The notes: generated by a model not told the origin, from the letters alone. DNA of 64,000 nt from Cytobacillus horneckiae (GCF_002835735.1 NZ_PISD01000050.1:1-64000); one strand, 5' to 3'. Counted from the first letter of the stretch, positions 15,747 through 24,790 are shown. Numbers and translations: made by a program.

Positions 15747-16265
15747 ATGATTATAAGAAAAGCTGCACTTAAAGATGCAGCAGGGATAGCCAAGGTTCAT
15801 GTGGAGAGCTGGCAAACGACATATAAAGGGATTATTCCTAATACATACTTGCAACAGCTTAATGAACATAATCGTGAAAAGCTTTGGCAGCGAAATATCC
15901 CAGAACAGATTGTATACGTGGCAGAAAATAACCAAAGAGATATCATCGGTTTTTCGAGTGGAGGTATGGAGCGATCAGGAAAATATCCTCCATACAAGGG
16001 AGAACTTTATGCTGTTTACATACTGAAAGAATATCAAAGGAGAGGAATAGGGCAGGCGCTGTTGACACCGCTTGTAAATGAATTAATTGCAAGGCAATTA
16101 CATGCTATGGTTGTAATTGTACTTGCTGATAATCCTTCACGTTTTTTTTATGAGAAGCTGGGAGGGGAGCGTATAGATACACTAGTCACTTCAATTGCAG
16201 ATAAGCAATTAAGAGAGGTTGTATATGGATGGAAGGATATTCATATACTGAAAAAAATTATGTGA
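15747..16265 (+). CDS. GNAT-family N-acetyltransferase
   Basis: A 172-residue protein beginning MIIRKAALKDAAGIAKVH, the usual opening of small GNAT enzymes. AGAGGAG is seven bases before this ATG, which decides it over the open codons upstream. Motif A is visible as YILKEYQRRGIGQALLTPLV (about 92-111), with QRRGIG as the pyrophosphate loop, followed by FYEKLGGERI in motif B. The acceptor is unknown. A palindromic operator candidate precedes it. Confidence 0.85.
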   Translation: MIIRKAALKDAAGIAKVHVESWQTTYKGIIPNTYLQQLNEHNREKLWQRNIPEQIVYVAENNQRDIIGFSSGGMERSGKYPPYKGELYAVYILKEYQRRGIGQALLTPLVNELIARQLHAMVVIVLADNPSRFFYEKLGGERIDTLVTSIADKQLREVVYGWKDIHILKKIM

Positions 16266-16302
16266 AAATTCTTATAGTTTCATTAATATTCACATTTATT
16301 GT

Positions 16303-16346
16303 AATCACCCCTGCTGTTTTGTATAATTCACAGAGGGTGTTTTTTA
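16303..16346 (+). terminator. Probable terminator of the GNAT gene
   Basis: CACCC (16306-16310) can pair with GGGTG (16335-16339), with further CTG/CAG pairing inside, followed by TTTTTT. Confidence 0.5.
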
Positions 16347-16441
16347 AATACTGAATGAATGAGATGGAATCATTGGGCACCTATCACTATTGAACCAATA
16401 AAAAAGAATGACTTAAATACATGAGAGAAGGGAAGCAAATC

Positions 16442-17854
16442 ATGGCTAAACAACAAATCGGTGTTATCGGTTTAGCAGTAATGGGTAAGAACCTTGCGTT
16501 AAATATTGAGAGCAGAGGTTATTCAGTCGCTGTATTTAACCGTTCGTATGAAAAAACAGAAGAATTTTTAAAAAATGAAGCAGAAGGCAAAAACTTTGTT
16601 GGTGCAAAAACAGTGGAGGAGTTTGTCCAATCACTTGAAACACCGCGAAAAATTTTGTTAATGGTTAAAGCTGGCGCAGCAACAGATGCGACCATTGAAT
16701 CTTTAAAACCTCATCTAGAAGAAGGCGATATTCTTATTGACGGTGGAAATACATATTTTGAAGATACAATCCGCCGTAATAATGAACTAGCGACGGCTGG
16801 TTTTCATTTTATCGGAACGGGTGTGTCTGGCGGTGAAGAAGGCGCGCTTAAAGGTCCTTCCATTATGCCTGGGGGTAAACGGGAAGCTTATGAGCTTGTT
16901 CAGCCTATTTTCGAAGCGATTTCTGCAAAGGTAGACGGCGATCCATGCTGTACATATATAGGTCCAGATGGTGCCGGGCATTATGTGAAAATGGTTCATA
17001 ATGGAATTGAGTATGGAGACATGCAATTGATTTCTGAAGCTTATTTCATTTTGAAGCATGTATTAGGTTTAGAAGCAGACGAGCTTCATAAAATATTTGC
17101 TGAATGGAATAAAGGCGAACTCGATAGTTATTTAATTGAAATAACAGCAGATATTTTCACTAAGAAAGATGAAGACACAGGTAAGCCGCTTGTCGATGTA
17201 ATTCTTGATACTGCAGGACAAAAAGGGACAGGAAAATGGACAAGCCAAAATGCATTAGACCTTGGTGTGCCGCTTCCAATCATCACTGAATCTGTATTTG
17301 CAAGATTTATTTCTGCTATGAAAGATGAGCGTGTGAAAGCAAGTCAAATGTTAAATGGACCAGAAGTAAAGGCCTACGGTGGCAACAAAGAAGAACTGAT
17401 TGAAGCCGTTCGGAAAGCGCTGTATATGAGTAAAATTGTTTCATATGCACAAGGTTTTGCGCAAATGCGTGCAATGTCCGAAGAGAAAAACTGGGATCTT
17501 CGCTATGGCGATATAGCAATGATTTTCCGTGGAGGCTGCATTATCCGTGCACAATTCCTGCAAAAAATCAAAGATGCCTATGACCGCGATTCTGGGCTGA
17601 AGAATCTTCTGTTAGATCCATATTTCAAAGACATTGTAGAAAATTATCAACAAGCATTGCGTAAAGTACTTGGTGTGGCAATTGAGCGTGGAATTCCTGT
17701 GCCATCCTTCTCTAGCGCAATTGCTTATTATGACAGTTATCGTACAGAGACTTTACCGGCAAACCTTCTTCAGGCGCAACGTGATTATTTTGGTGCGCAC
17801 ACATATAAACGTGTCGATAAAGAAGGAGTTTTCCATACAAATTGGATGGAATAA
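16442..17854 (+). CDS. gndA: 6-phosphogluconate dehydrogenase, decarboxylating
   Basis: A 470-residue cytoplasmic enzyme that converts 6-phosphogluconate to ribulose 5-phosphate with NADP reduction and CO2 release in the oxidative pentose phosphate pathway. The N-terminus has the dinucleotide-binding [16 protein letters not shown] (about residues 5-20) followed by NRS, typical of NADP-dependent enzymes. The catalytic regions [20 protein letters not shown] (near 125) and [17 protein letters not shown] (near 182) are complete, as is the C-terminal [11 protein letters not shown] tail. AGAAGGGAAG precedes the ATG at 16442. The transaldolase of the same pathway follows, although each gene appears to have its own terminator. 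Confidence 0.97.
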   Translation: MAKQQIGVIGLAVMGKNLALNIESRGYSVAVFNRSYEKTEEFLKNEAEGKNFVGAKTVEEFVQSLETPRKILLMVKAGAATDATIESLKPHLEEGDILIDGGNTYFEDTIRRNNELATAGFHFIGTGVSGGEEGALKGPSIMPGGKREAYELVQPIFEAISAKVDGDPCCTYIGPDGAGHYVKMVHNGIEYGDMQLISEAYFILKHVLGLEADELHKIFAEWNKGELDSYLIEITADIFTKKDEDTGKPLVDVILDTAGQKGTGKWTSQNALDLGVPLPIITESVFARFISAMKDERVKASQMLNGPEVKAYGGNKEELIEAVRKALYMSKIVSYAQGFAQMRAMSEEKNWDLRYGDIAMIFRGGCIIRAQFLQKIKDAYDRDSGLKNLLLDPYFKDIVENYQQALRKVLGVAIERGIPVPSFSSAIAYYDSYRTETLPANLLQAQRDYFGAHTYKRVDKEGVFHTNWME

Positions 17855-17863
17855 ATGATATAC

Positions 17864-17898
17864 AAAAAAAGAAATACTGAGTTCAGTATTTCTTTTTA
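17864..17898 (+). terminator. Terminator of gndA
   Basis: AAAGAAATACTGA pairs with TCAGTATTTCTTT around one or two bases, followed by T. Confidence 0.85.
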
Positions 17899-17923
17899 AT
17901 TTGATAATAATACTGTGATATAA

Positions 17924-18013
17924 GCCGTGCATCTAGCTAGTTTAGAGCAAGGAGCCATAAGCTTCAACTGGTTCTGGCTAGGTGTACTTGCATATGTAGT
18001 AGTTAGTTATTAA
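17924..18013 (+). pseudogene. Possible C-terminal remnant of a membrane protein
   Basis: A start-less 29-codon frame between two stops ends in NWFWLGVLAYVVVSY-stop, very hydrophobic and unlike random DNA of this composition. It looks like the last membrane helix of a deleted transporter. The rest of the gndA-transaldolase spacer shows nothing else except a TATAAT (about 18200) ahead of the transaldolase gene. Confidence 0.25.
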
Positions 18014-18246
18014 AGGTAGATTGGCAAATCGCCATTTGATTAGCATTTGAGCTTGTCTATGAAAGAACGCAAGTGTTATTATAATTATTCACACATATGT
18101 AAAATTTTTAAAGGTTTTTAAGCTTTTCATACCTAATTGATTGTCCTTTATCTGCAATAGATGTAGTATGGAAAAATAAGAGGAAATTGAATACTATGTT
18201 ATAATAGTTTTCAAATACTCGTTAATTAAGAGGAGAGGTATTTTAA

Positions 18247-18906
18247 ATGAAATTCTTTATTGATACTGCTAACCTGGAAGATATTAAAAAAGCGCATAAA
18301 ATTGGCGTTTTAGCTGGGGTAACTACAAACCCTTCACTTGTTGCCAAAGAGGGCGTCAAGTTTGAGGATCGTATAGAGGAAATTTTAAAAACAGTTCCTG
18401 ATGTTGAGTCTGTTTCAGCTGAAGTTACACCAAATGCACTTACTGCAGAAGAAATGATAGCTGAAGCAAACGAATTAATTAAAATCAACGGTGGCGACAA
18501 AAATATTACAATTAAATTGCCAATGACTATTGATGGGCTGGAAGCAACACGCTATTTAGCTAAAAAAGGCGTAAAAACAAATGTTACCCTTATTTTCACT
18601 GTCAATCAGGCATTGCTAGCTGCTAGAGCAGGCGCAACGTATGTTTCTCCATTCTTAGGCAGACTAGATGATATTTCAGAGGATGGGGTGCTGCTTGTAT
18701 CGAAAATAGCTGAGCTCTTCCGTATTCACAATCTTGATGCACAAATTATTGCCGCATCTGTTCGCCATCCGGATCATGTAACGAGAGTAGCAATGGCGGG
18801 TGCACATATTGCGACGATTCCTTATAAAGTAATCGAACAGCTTACAAAGCATCCACTTACTGATCAAGGCATTGAGAAATTTGCTGCTGATTGGAAAACT
18901 GTTTAA
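18247..18906 (+). CDS. fsa: Transaldolase, small (fructose-6-phosphate aldolase-like) type
   Basis: A 219-residue TIM-barrel protein of the short transaldolase subfamily (MipB/TalC, like B. subtilis YwjH). Visible are [16 protein letters not shown] at the N-terminus, GVTTNPSL (24-31), the Schiff-base lysine K90 in NITIKLPMT, and [20 protein letters not shown] (about 113-132). It exchanges dihydroxyacetone units between sugar phosphates in the non-oxidative pentose phosphate pathway, matching its neighbour gndA. AGAGGAGAGG precedes the ATG, and a very strong terminator follows. Confidence 0.95.
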   Translation: MKFFIDTANLEDIKKAHKIGVLAGVTTNPSLVAKEGVKFEDRIEEILKTVPDVESVSAEVTPNALTAEEMIAEANELIKINGGDKNITIKLPMTIDGLEATRYLAKKGVKTNVTLIFTVNQALLAARAGATYVSPFLGRLDDISEDGVLLVSKIAELFRIHNLDAQIIAASVRHPDHVTRVAMAGAHIATIPYKVIEQLTKHPLTDQGIEKFAADWKTV

Positions 18907-18951
18907 TAAGCGAAAGGAAGTCCAGCATTTGCTGGGATTCTCATTAGGTCA

Positions 18952-19006
18952 AAAGAGCGTGTCTTACATACCGAATATTTCGGGCGTGTAAGACACGCTC
19001 TTTTTG
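18952..19006 (+). terminator. Strong terminator of the transaldolase gene
   Basis: AAAGAGCGTGTCTTACA and its exact complement enclose an 18-base loop, followed by TTTTT. Confidence 0.9.
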
Positions 19007-19051
19007 TCTCAACAGTCGTTAAAAGAAACTAAAGTATTGCTTGCAAGATAT

Positions 19052-19267
19052 TTAATGCGGTTTCCAGTCTTCATAAAGACCTGAGCCTTCACAACCTGGA
19101 CAACGGAAGTGATCGGAATGAAAGGAATAGACATTGGCAGGATAAACAATAAATCCCCGACCGTAGCAATCGGGACATTTATTCTCCACCTTCATTTTTG
19201 ATACATGTTCCTCAAAACGTTCATTGCGCCATTTGTTGAACAATTTAATCAAATGCATCATTTCCAC
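19052..19267 (-). CDS. Small CxxCxGxG zinc-finger protein (paralogue 1)
   Basis: A 71-residue protein with a basic/amphipathic N-terminal helix (LIKLFNKWRNERFEEHVSKM) followed by NKCPDCYGRGF and RCPGCEGSGLYEDW: two DnaJ-type Cys-x-x-Cys-x-Gly-x-Gly repeats that would bind one zinc ion. It is paralogous to the gene at 27902-28120. The family has no role known to me; annotation pipelines sometimes give such proteins unrelated names. AGAGAAGGTGGAAATG places the start at 19267. Confidence 0.7.
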   Translation of the reverse strand: MEMMHLIKLFNKWRNERFEEHVSKMKVENKCPDCYGRGFIVYPANVYSFHSDHFRCPGCEGSGLYEDWKPH

Positions 19268-19364
19268 CTTCTCTCTTCTTCCTTTTGTAAATTTCTTTGA
19301 TTTATTATATTAGAAATCTTTTTTTTTGCTTATACTTTTATATAGAAAGAAAAGAGAATATTTG

Positions 19365-19411
19365 TTTAGTAATACTAAAGGTTAGGTAATCTAAATATTT
19401 TTTGATATAAT
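19365..19411 (+). promoter_or_regulatory. Promoter region with two palindromic elements before the TerC gene
   Basis: A TATAAT -10 box lies at 19406-19411 without a good -35. Upstream are the perfect palindrome TTTAGTA-A-TACTAAA (19365-19379) and TTAGGTAATCTAAA (19382-19395), which resembles DtxR/MntR-type metal operators. The placement over the -35 region suggests repression or activation. No yybP-ykoY-type manganese riboswitch is visible. Confidence 0.35.
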
Positions 19412-19451
19412 AAAAAGGTTCTATACAATTTATATTAAAGGGGTCTTCTTA

Positions 19452-20210
19452 ATGGACATTGTTAATCAGCTGCTCTCTACATATGCTTCTTTTTTTGATT
19501 GGGCAATGTGGAAAGAGGTGCTTACAGATCCAGTTTCATGGGGATATATTGGCACGCTCGTAGTTTTAGAAGGATTGCTATCGGCTGATAATGCACTCGT
19601 ATTAGCAGTAATGGTTAAACATTTACCAAAAGATCAACAAAAAAAGGCATTAACATACGGCTTATTTGGCGCTTATTTCTTTAGATTTTTATTTATTGGA
19701 CTAGGCATGTGGCTTATTAAATTTTGGTGGATAAAAGTATTAGGGGCAGCATACTTAGCGTGGCTCGTCATTAAGCAATTTTGGTTGAAATCACCTGAAG
19801 ACGATTTAAATGGTGTAAAAAAAGACGGGCTTCTTATCCGAACGTTTGGTGTGTTTTGGGGAACGGTCATTTCGGTGGAATTGATGGATCTTGCCTTTTC
19901 AGTCGATAGCATCCTGGCGGCATTTGCTGTTTCTGACAAAGTGTGGATACTGCTCATTGGCGGAATGCTGGGAATCTTAATGATGAGGACCGTTGCTAAG
20001 CTATTCCTCGTTTTAATTGAAAAGATTCCGGAATTAGAATCGACAGCGTTTATTCTAATTGGAATTATCGCTATAAAGATGTTCTTAAGCGTACTTGGAA
20101 TTGAAATAGGTCATGTGCTGTTCTTTAGCATTATCGTTCTTGCCTTTGTGATCACATTCATTGTTCACTATTACCATAATAAACAAAGCGGGCATGACCA
20201 TGTCGCTTAA
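19452..20210 (+). CDS. TerC-family membrane protein (YceF/YkoY-like metal exporter)
   Basis: A 252-residue protein with about seven membrane helices. The TerC signature appears twice: LEGLLSADNALVLAVMVKHL (about 39-58) and VELMDLAFSVDSILAAFAVS (about 141-160), with the buried acidic residues (E, D) that would bind the metal. B. subtilis homologues YceF and YkoY (MeeF/MeeY) export manganese and serve metallation of secreted enzymes. It ends in a His-rich tail (YYHNKQSGHDHVA), consistent with metal handling. Two palindromes upstream may be operators. Confidence 0.85.
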   Translation: MDIVNQLLSTYASFFDWAMWKEVLTDPVSWGYIGTLVVLEGLLSADNALVLAVMVKHLPKDQQKKALTYGLFGAYFFRFLFIGLGMWLIKFWWIKVLGAAYLAWLVIKQFWLKSPEDDLNGVKKDGLLIRTFGVFWGTVISVELMDLAFSVDSILAAFAVSDKVWILLIGGMLGILMMRTVAKLFLVLIEKIPELESTAFILIGIIAIKMFLSVLGIEIGHVLFFSIIVLAFVITFIVHYYHNKQSGHDHVA

Positions 20211-20227
20211 ATACAGTTAATATCATT

Positions 20228-20262
20228 AAAAAACAGCAACTGATGAATCAGTTGCTGTTTTT
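20228..20262. terminator. Bidirectional terminator between terC and the siderophore-binding protein gene
   Basis: AAACAGCAACTGA/TCAGTTGCTGTTT forms a perfect stem with A and T tracts on both sides, serving the two convergent genes. Confidence 0.85.
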
Positions 20263-20330
20263 ATCTATTATAGCATCGCCAATGCTCAAAATAAGGGGGT
20301 AATGAGTTAGGCGTACTTCATGTGATCCAA

Positions 20331-21290
20331 TTATTCTGTAATACTTTCAAGCACATCATCAATAATTTGGCTATTGGCAATTGTGCCGGTATATAGCCAG
20401 CTGGAATCGCGGGAAAATTCATAAAGGTTGCCGTTTTTTACTGCAGGGATGTTAGCCCATAGCGGATCTTTAAGCATTTCAGATCCAGTTTCTTTATCGC
20501 TATTAATCAAGAATAAGTGATCAGCATCTAATTCAGCGAGTTTCTCTAACGAAACAGCTGACCAGTTGCCGGTAGCGGATGCAGAAACCTCTTTTACGAC
20601 ATCCGGAACAGCCATTCCTAAATCACCATATAAAACGGCACCGGATGAAAGGTTTTCACTTACCATAAATAAACTGTTATTCACTAACCAAACTGCAGCA
20701 GCTGATTCGCCTTTGTGTGATTCCTGCAGTTGTTTCTTTGCAGCTTCAGCTTTTGTCTCGTATTCATCGAGTACTTTTTCAGCTTCAGCTTCCTTGCCGA
20801 AAATTTCTCCAATTTGTTTTAGCTCTTCGCGCCAATCATTATTTTCTTCTTCGCCAATAACATAGGTTGGAGCTATTTTAGAATATTGATTATATTTGCC
20901 ACCTTCAACCATAGCGGCTGAATCCATAATTAATAAATCTGGTTTAAAGCTTGATACTGCTTCTAAAGGCAGGTCATGTGCAATGGTAGGAACATCTTTT
21001 AAGTATTCCTGCAAGTATTCTTGCTTGCCATTAGCAACAGTCCATTGCGCGACAGGTGTGATGCCAAGTGCAACTAAGTTATCCTCTAAGTATGTAGCTA
21101 TAACTCTCTCCGGTTTAGCTGGAATCGTCACTTCATTTCCCAATGCATCAGTTAGGACTCGATCTTCTGTTTCCTGTGATGTATTTGCATTACTGTCCTT
21201 GTTGTTCGTTTGATCTGTATCACTGCTGCAAGCAAATAGAGCGAGAGAAGAACTTAATAGCGCAGTTAACAGAAGGTTTTTTGTATTCAA
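20331..21290 (-). CDS. yfiY: Iron-siderophore ABC transporter, substrate-binding lipoprotein
   Basis: A 319-residue lipoprotein: an N-terminal hydrophobic helix and lipobox ALFAC with Cys21, then a Ser/Thr/Asn-rich linker. The periplasmic-binding fold of the FhuD/FeuA type follows: RVLTDALGNEVTIPAKPERVIA (about 44-65) and LGITPVAQW, ending with VKNGNLYEFSRDSSWLYTGT near the C-terminus, typical of hydroxamate or citrate-type siderophore binders such as YfiY. The start is TTG at 21288-21290 with AGGAGG upstream. It is divergent from the two permease genes, with a Fur box between them. The symbol follows the B. subtilis gene and is a best guess. Confidence 0.85.
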   Translation of the reverse strand: MNTKNLLLTALLSSSLALFACSSDTDQTNNKDSNANTSQETEDRVLTDALGNEVTIPAKPERVIATYLEDNLVALGITPVAQWTVANGKQEYLQEYLKDVPTIAHDLPLEAVSSFKPDLLIMDSAAMVEGGKYNQYSKIAPTYVIGEEENNDWREELKQIGEIFGKEAEAEKVLDEYETKAEAAKKQLQESHKGESAAAVWLVNNSLFMVSENLSSGAVLYGDLGMAVPDVVKEVSASATGNWSAVSLEKLAELDADHLFLINSDKETGSEMLKDPLWANIPAVKNGNLYEFSRDSSWLYTGTIANSQIIDDVLESITE

Positions 21291-21333
21291 TAGTTAACCT
21301 CCTAGAGTATTTGTGATATAATTTCTAAACAAA

Positions 21334-21348
21334 TGATAACAATTATCA
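21334..21348. promoter_or_regulatory. Fur box
   Basis: TGATAACAATTATCA matches the Bacillus 7-1-7 Fur consensus (TGATAAT-N-ATTATCA) at 14 of 15 positions including the free central base. It lies between the divergent binding-protein and permease genes, so iron-bound Fur should repress both. Confidence 0.85.
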
Positions 21349-21387
21349 TTATCGATGACAACATTTTTTTTAGAAAGAGGATACATA

Positions 21388-22416
21388 ATGGCTTTATTAC
21401 AATTTAAAGCATCTGCTAGAAATAAAGTTATCGCTATGATAATTATTATTTTTGGTACAGCATTATTAGTGTTATCCATGGCAATTTCAATTGCTTTTGG
21501 GGCAGCCAATATTGATGTTGGCACCGTTTGGCAGAGTATAGTTTCATTTGACCCGGCAAGAACTGAACATCAAATTATACAGCGATTGAGGCTGCCGCGG
21601 GCATTAGCTGCAGCTTTAGTTGGTGCGGCTTTAGCAGTTTCAGGTGCCATTATGCAAGGGATGACACGCAACCCTTTAGCTTCACCCTCAATTATGGGTG
21701 TCACTGCCGGTTCCACCTTTATGATTGCTGTAGCCCTTGCTTTTGCGAGCGTATCATCTTCAATTGGCTTAATGGCGGCAGCTTTTATCGGCGCAGGACT
21801 TGGTGCTGGATTGGTCTTTGGAATCGGCAGTCTTTCGAAAAATGGCTTAACCCCTGTCAAGCTTGCCTTAGCAGGCTCAGCGATTACTGCGTTATTAAGT
21901 TCGATTTCATCTGCCATTGCGATTCATTTTGATGTGGCAAAGGATTTAAGCTTTTGGTATGCAGGTGGGGTAGCAGGTCTTCAATGGGAAAATATCATTA
22001 CTGCGTTGCCGGTTTTCGTTATCGGCCTTTTAATAGCAGTTATGATCAGCGGTTCGATCACTGTGATGAGTTTGGGCGATGAAGTAGCTACTGGATTAGG
22101 GCAAAGGACGGGAATAGTAAGAGCGCTAGGATTTGTAACGGTTTTGCTTCTAACTGGTGCAGCTGTATCCATTTCGGGCACGATTGGATTCGTAGGGCTA
22201 GTGATCCCACATATCACCAGATTTCTCGTAGGAAGCGATTACCGGCTGATTATACCATGTTCAGCTGTATTGGGTGGAGTACTATTAGTGCTAGCTGATG
22301 TGGGGGCAAGATTGATTAATCCGCCTTTTGAAACCCCTGTAGGAGCTGTCACGGCTCTTATTGGTGTGCCATTTTTCCTTTACCTTGCACGTCGTGAAGG
22401 GAGAGGAATGCTATGA
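21388..22416 (+). CDS. yfiZ: Iron-siderophore ABC transporter permease (FecCD family), subunit 1
   Basis: A 342-residue membrane protein with about nine to ten helices. FecCD signatures are visible: RLRLPRALAAALVGAALAVSG (about 56-76), MQGMTRNPLASPSIMGVTAG (about 79-98) and GTIGFVGLVIPHITRFLVG (about 268-286), the last contacting the ATPase. AAAGAGG supports ATG 21388; an open codon run upstream is rejected because it would overlap the promoter and Fur region. It overlaps the next permease gene by four bases (ATGA). Confidence 0.88.
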   Translation: MALLQFKASARNKVIAMIIIIFGTALLVLSMAISIAFGAANIDVGTVWQSIVSFDPARTEHQIIQRLRLPRALAAALVGAALAVSGAIMQGMTRNPLASPSIMGVTAGSTFMIAVALAFASVSSSIGLMAAAFIGAGLGAGLVFGIGSLSKNGLTPVKLALAGSAITALLSSISSAIAIHFDVAKDLSFWYAGGVAGLQWENIITALPVFVIGLLIAVMISGSITVMSLGDEVATGLGQRTGIVRALGFVTVLLLTGAAVSISGTIGFVGLVIPHITRFLVGSDYRLIIPCSAVLGGVLLVLADVGARLINPPFETPVGAVTALIGVPFFLYLARREGRGML

Positions 22417-23423
22417 AAGCAAAGAAATCAAAATCCATAAAAGTAGCTATCCTCTTAATAGCAGCGATAATCATAACATTTTTCCTTAGCTTAAGCTTTG
22501 GATCTAGTTTTATTCCGCCGATAGAGGTGGCTAAAACGTTATTTGGTAATGGGACTGGCGAGTATGATTTAATCCTGTTTGATTTTCGGTTGCCGAGAAT
22601 GGTGATTGCCATTTTAATCGGTGCTGGAATGGCCGTTTCCGGGGCGATATTACAAAGTGCAACCCAAAATGGTCTTGCTGACCCCGGTATATTAGGTATT
22701 AATTCAGGAGCAGGATTTGCAGTCATTATCTATATCTTTTTCACACAGGGAATGAGTTTTGCTTCACCTTTTTTATCCATATTTATCATGCCGTTATTTG
22801 CTTTAATTGGAGCAATCGCTGCCGCTTGTTTAATTTATCTTTTTTCATGGAAAAAAACAGGTGTGACTCCGATACGGCTTATTCTAGTTGGAATCGGCAT
22901 TAATGCCGCTTTTTCGGCGCTTATTATCATCTTCCAGCTTAAAATGGACCCAAGGACGTTCACGCAAGCGACAGTATGGCTTTCAGGAAATATTTCTGGT
23001 GTTGATTGGAGCTATGTATTATCGCTGCTTCCGTGGATACTCATTTTCATTCCAGCTGCGATTTATAAATCTAGGTATTTAAATGTGCTTGGGCTAGGGG
23101 ACACCGCTTCTATCGGTTTAGGTGTGAATGTCAATCGCGAAAGAAGATGGCTGCTTTTTATATCGGTAACCTTAGCAGGAACAAGTGTAGCCGTTGGTGG
23201 TGGAATCGCATTTCTAGGCCTTGTAGCTCCGCAACTGGCTAAAAAGCTCGTCGGGCCAAGGAACGAAATTTTAATACCTGTATCAGCTTTAGTCGGCGCT
23301 TTTCTCTTATTGCTATCTGATTTAATTTCAAGAACAATTTTGGCGCCTTCGGAAATTCCTGTCGGTTTAGTAGTATCTGCAATTGGCGCTCCATACTTTA
23401 TCTATTTATTAATTAAAAGCTAA
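22413..23423 (+). CDS. yfhA: Iron-siderophore ABC transporter permease (FecCD family), subunit 2
   Basis: A 336-residue FecCD permease with the same motifs: DFRLPRMVIAILIGAGMAVSG (about 54-74), LQSATQNGLADPGILGINSG (about 77-96) and GGIAFLGLVAPQLAKKLVG (about 269-287). It starts inside the stop of subunit 1 (four-base overlap), so the two are translated together to form the heterodimeric channel. No ATPase gene follows. In B. subtilis the matching YfiYZ-YfhA system borrows the YusV ATPase, which would also explain the gap here. Confidence 0.88.
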   Translation: MKAKKSKSIKVAILLIAAIIITFFLSLSFGSSFIPPIEVAKTLFGNGTGEYDLILFDFRLPRMVIAILIGAGMAVSGAILQSATQNGLADPGILGINSGAGFAVIIYIFFTQGMSFASPFLSIFIMPLFALIGAIAAACLIYLFSWKKTGVTPIRLILVGIGINAAFSALIIIFQLKMDPRTFTQATVWLSGNISGVDWSYVLSLLPWILIFIPAAIYKSRYLNVLGLGDTASIGLGVNVNRERRWLLFISVTLAGTSVAVGGGIAFLGLVAPQLAKKLVGPRNEILIPVSALVGAFLLLLSDLISRTILAPSEIPVGLVVSAIGAPYFIYLLIKS

Positions 23424-23470
23424 AAGGGTCATACTATGGCTATCTTCGTTGTTAAAGGAGGGCCACTAAT

Positions 23471-23758
23471 ATGGCTAAAAAGGCTGAAGAGGTAATCGAT
23501 ACCGCTGAATTAAAAGCAGAAAACGAACATCTGAATTATATGCTTGCATCAGTTGTTACATACTTGGCAGATGAAGAAGTAGAAGAAATAGATCTTGAAT
23601 ATCTTTTAGTTCATACAGAAGGATTACGAGAATGGTGGGACAAATACCGCGAACGCAATAAGAAAAAAATAGAAGAGGAAATCAAAAGCTCTTTAAGTAA
23701 CTTATCATTAGAAGAGCTTGAAAGTATTCGAGAAAAGATTAAAGAAAAAAATAACTAA
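23471..23758 (+). CDS. Small acidic coiled-coil protein, unknown
   Basis: A 95-residue, highly charged protein. Residues 12-45 (ELKAENEHLNYMLASVV to EEIDLEYLL) and 60-95 (many Lys/Glu, ending LEELESIREKIKEKNN) are predicted helical and likely coiled coil. AAAGGAGGGCC precedes the ATG. It follows the permease gene by 47 bases and may be cotranscribed with it. I do not recognise a family; a link to iron uptake is positional only. Confidence 0.6.
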   Translation: MAKKAEEVIDTAELKAENEHLNYMLASVVTYLADEEVEEIDLEYLLVHTEGLREWWDKYRERNKKKIEEEIKSSLSNLSLEELESIREKIKEKNN

Positions 23759-23873
23759 AGTGGCCATTCCTACCTTCATTCTAAAAATATGATGGTTTAC
23801 CGCTCTAGCGGTTTGCGACCAGCCTAGTTACTCTCCGCAGGAGTCGAGCGGACATAATCGTCTAAACTCACTT

Positions 23874-23896
23874 AAAACCCCTAAAAAGGGGTTTTT
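23874..23896 (+). terminator. Terminator; preceded by a GC-rich intergenic element
   Basis: AAAACCCC/GGGGTTTTT forms a tight hairpin. The 60 bases before it (about 23800-23860, containing CTCTCCGCAGGAGTCGAGCG) are GC-rich and of the type repeated between genes in many Bacillus chromosomes. Confidence 0.8.
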
Positions 23897-24009
23897 CCTG
23901 TTTAACAGGAATTAGAAGCAAAGTGTAGAAGAATGATTGTAATGAAAAAAGGAGGATTTGAAATTAGGTGACAAGAATACTCTCAAAAGGGTGCAAAGGA
24001 GAATGATTC

Positions 24010-24600
24010 ATGTTTTCTTATAAAGTAGATAAAGATATATCAATTGAAATGTTTCAGCAACACCATAAGGAAGAATTTTATTCTTTTATTGACGAAAACC
24101 GCAGCCATTTAAGGCAATGGCTGTTATGGGTAGATAAAAGGAAAAGTCCGGATGATATGAAACCTGTAATTGAAGCCTTTATTCAAAAATATGCAGAAAA
24201 TAACGGTTTCGATGCGGGTATTCGCTGCAAAGGTAAATTAGTAGGGATGATCGGATTGCATGCTATTGATTGGAAAAACCGAACGACAAGTATCGGTTAT
24301 TTACTTGGAGAAAAGATACAAGGAAAAGGGATTATTACGAAAACTGTATCTGCTGCCTTAATTTCATACATATTTACTGAGCTGGAACTAAATCGCATTG
24401 AAATTCAATGTGCAGCAAGCAACTATAAGAGTATAGCGATTCCAGAAAGGTTAGGATTTACGAAGGAAGGAATTCAAAGAGAAGGACAATGGCTTTATGA
24501 TCATTATGAAGACATTATTACCTATAGTATGTTAAGGAGAGAATGGACATGTAACAACACCAATGACGAGAAAAATGAGAATTTGCTGCAGGATAAATAA
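24010..24600 (+). CDS. GNAT-family acetyltransferase, RimL/YdaF-like
   Basis: A 196-residue protein similar to ribosomal-protein-serine acetyltransferases of the YdaF group. It shows HLRQWLLWVDKRKSPDD (about 35-51), SIGYLLGEKIQGKGIITKTV (about 96-115) with the QGKGIIT acetyl-CoA loop, and RIEIQCAASNYKSIAIPERLGF (about 136-157) with the N-x-x-S segment and the ERLGF motif. The substrate is not known. GGAGAATGATTC precedes the ATG, and a terminator follows. Confidence 0.85.
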   Translation: MFSYKVDKDISIEMFQQHHKEEFYSFIDENRSHLRQWLLWVDKRKSPDDMKPVIEAFIQKYAENNGFDAGIRCKGKLVGMIGLHAIDWKNRTTSIGYLLGEKIQGKGIITKTVSAALISYIFTELELNRIEIQCAASNYKSIAIPERLGFTKEGIQREGQWLYDHYEDIITYSMLRREWTCNNTNDEKNENLLQDK

Positions 24601-24612
24601 AAAGATGTAAAA

Positions 24613-24648
24613 GACCAATCATTTGCTACTAATGGTTGGTTTTTTTTA
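24613..24648 (+). terminator. Terminator of the GNAT gene
   Basis: ACCAATCATT pairs with AATGGTTGGT (allowing G-T) and is followed by eight T. Confidence 0.8.
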
Positions 24649-24776
24649 TGGTGGTATTCCTGTCATTATTATACATTAGATAATATTCATCTTTCTTTCT
24701 GTTATATTTATATAATTATTTGCACAATCTAAACTTTGCTAAATTCTGCAAATATGTTCCAAAAAATAGTTGGTAA

Positions 24777-24790
24777 TGTATGCGTTTACA
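24777..24790 (+). promoter_or_regulatory. cre-like site (CcpA binding) upstream of the carboxylate transporter
   Basis: TGTATGCGTTTACA is a near-palindrome matching the catabolite-responsive element consensus (TGWAANCGNTNWCA type) with one mismatch in the left arm. It lies 113 bases before the transporter start, suggesting glucose repression by CcpA. Confidence 0.55.

Noticed and set aside
19290-19451. Possible yybP-ykoY manganese riboswitch before the TerC gene
   Set aside because: The conserved aptamer blocks are not present; only A/T-rich DNA and palindromes are seen.
23437-23496. 19-codon frame starting MAIFVVKGG
   Set aside because: Overlaps the ribosome binding site and start of the coiled-coil gene; no Shine-Dalgarno of its own.
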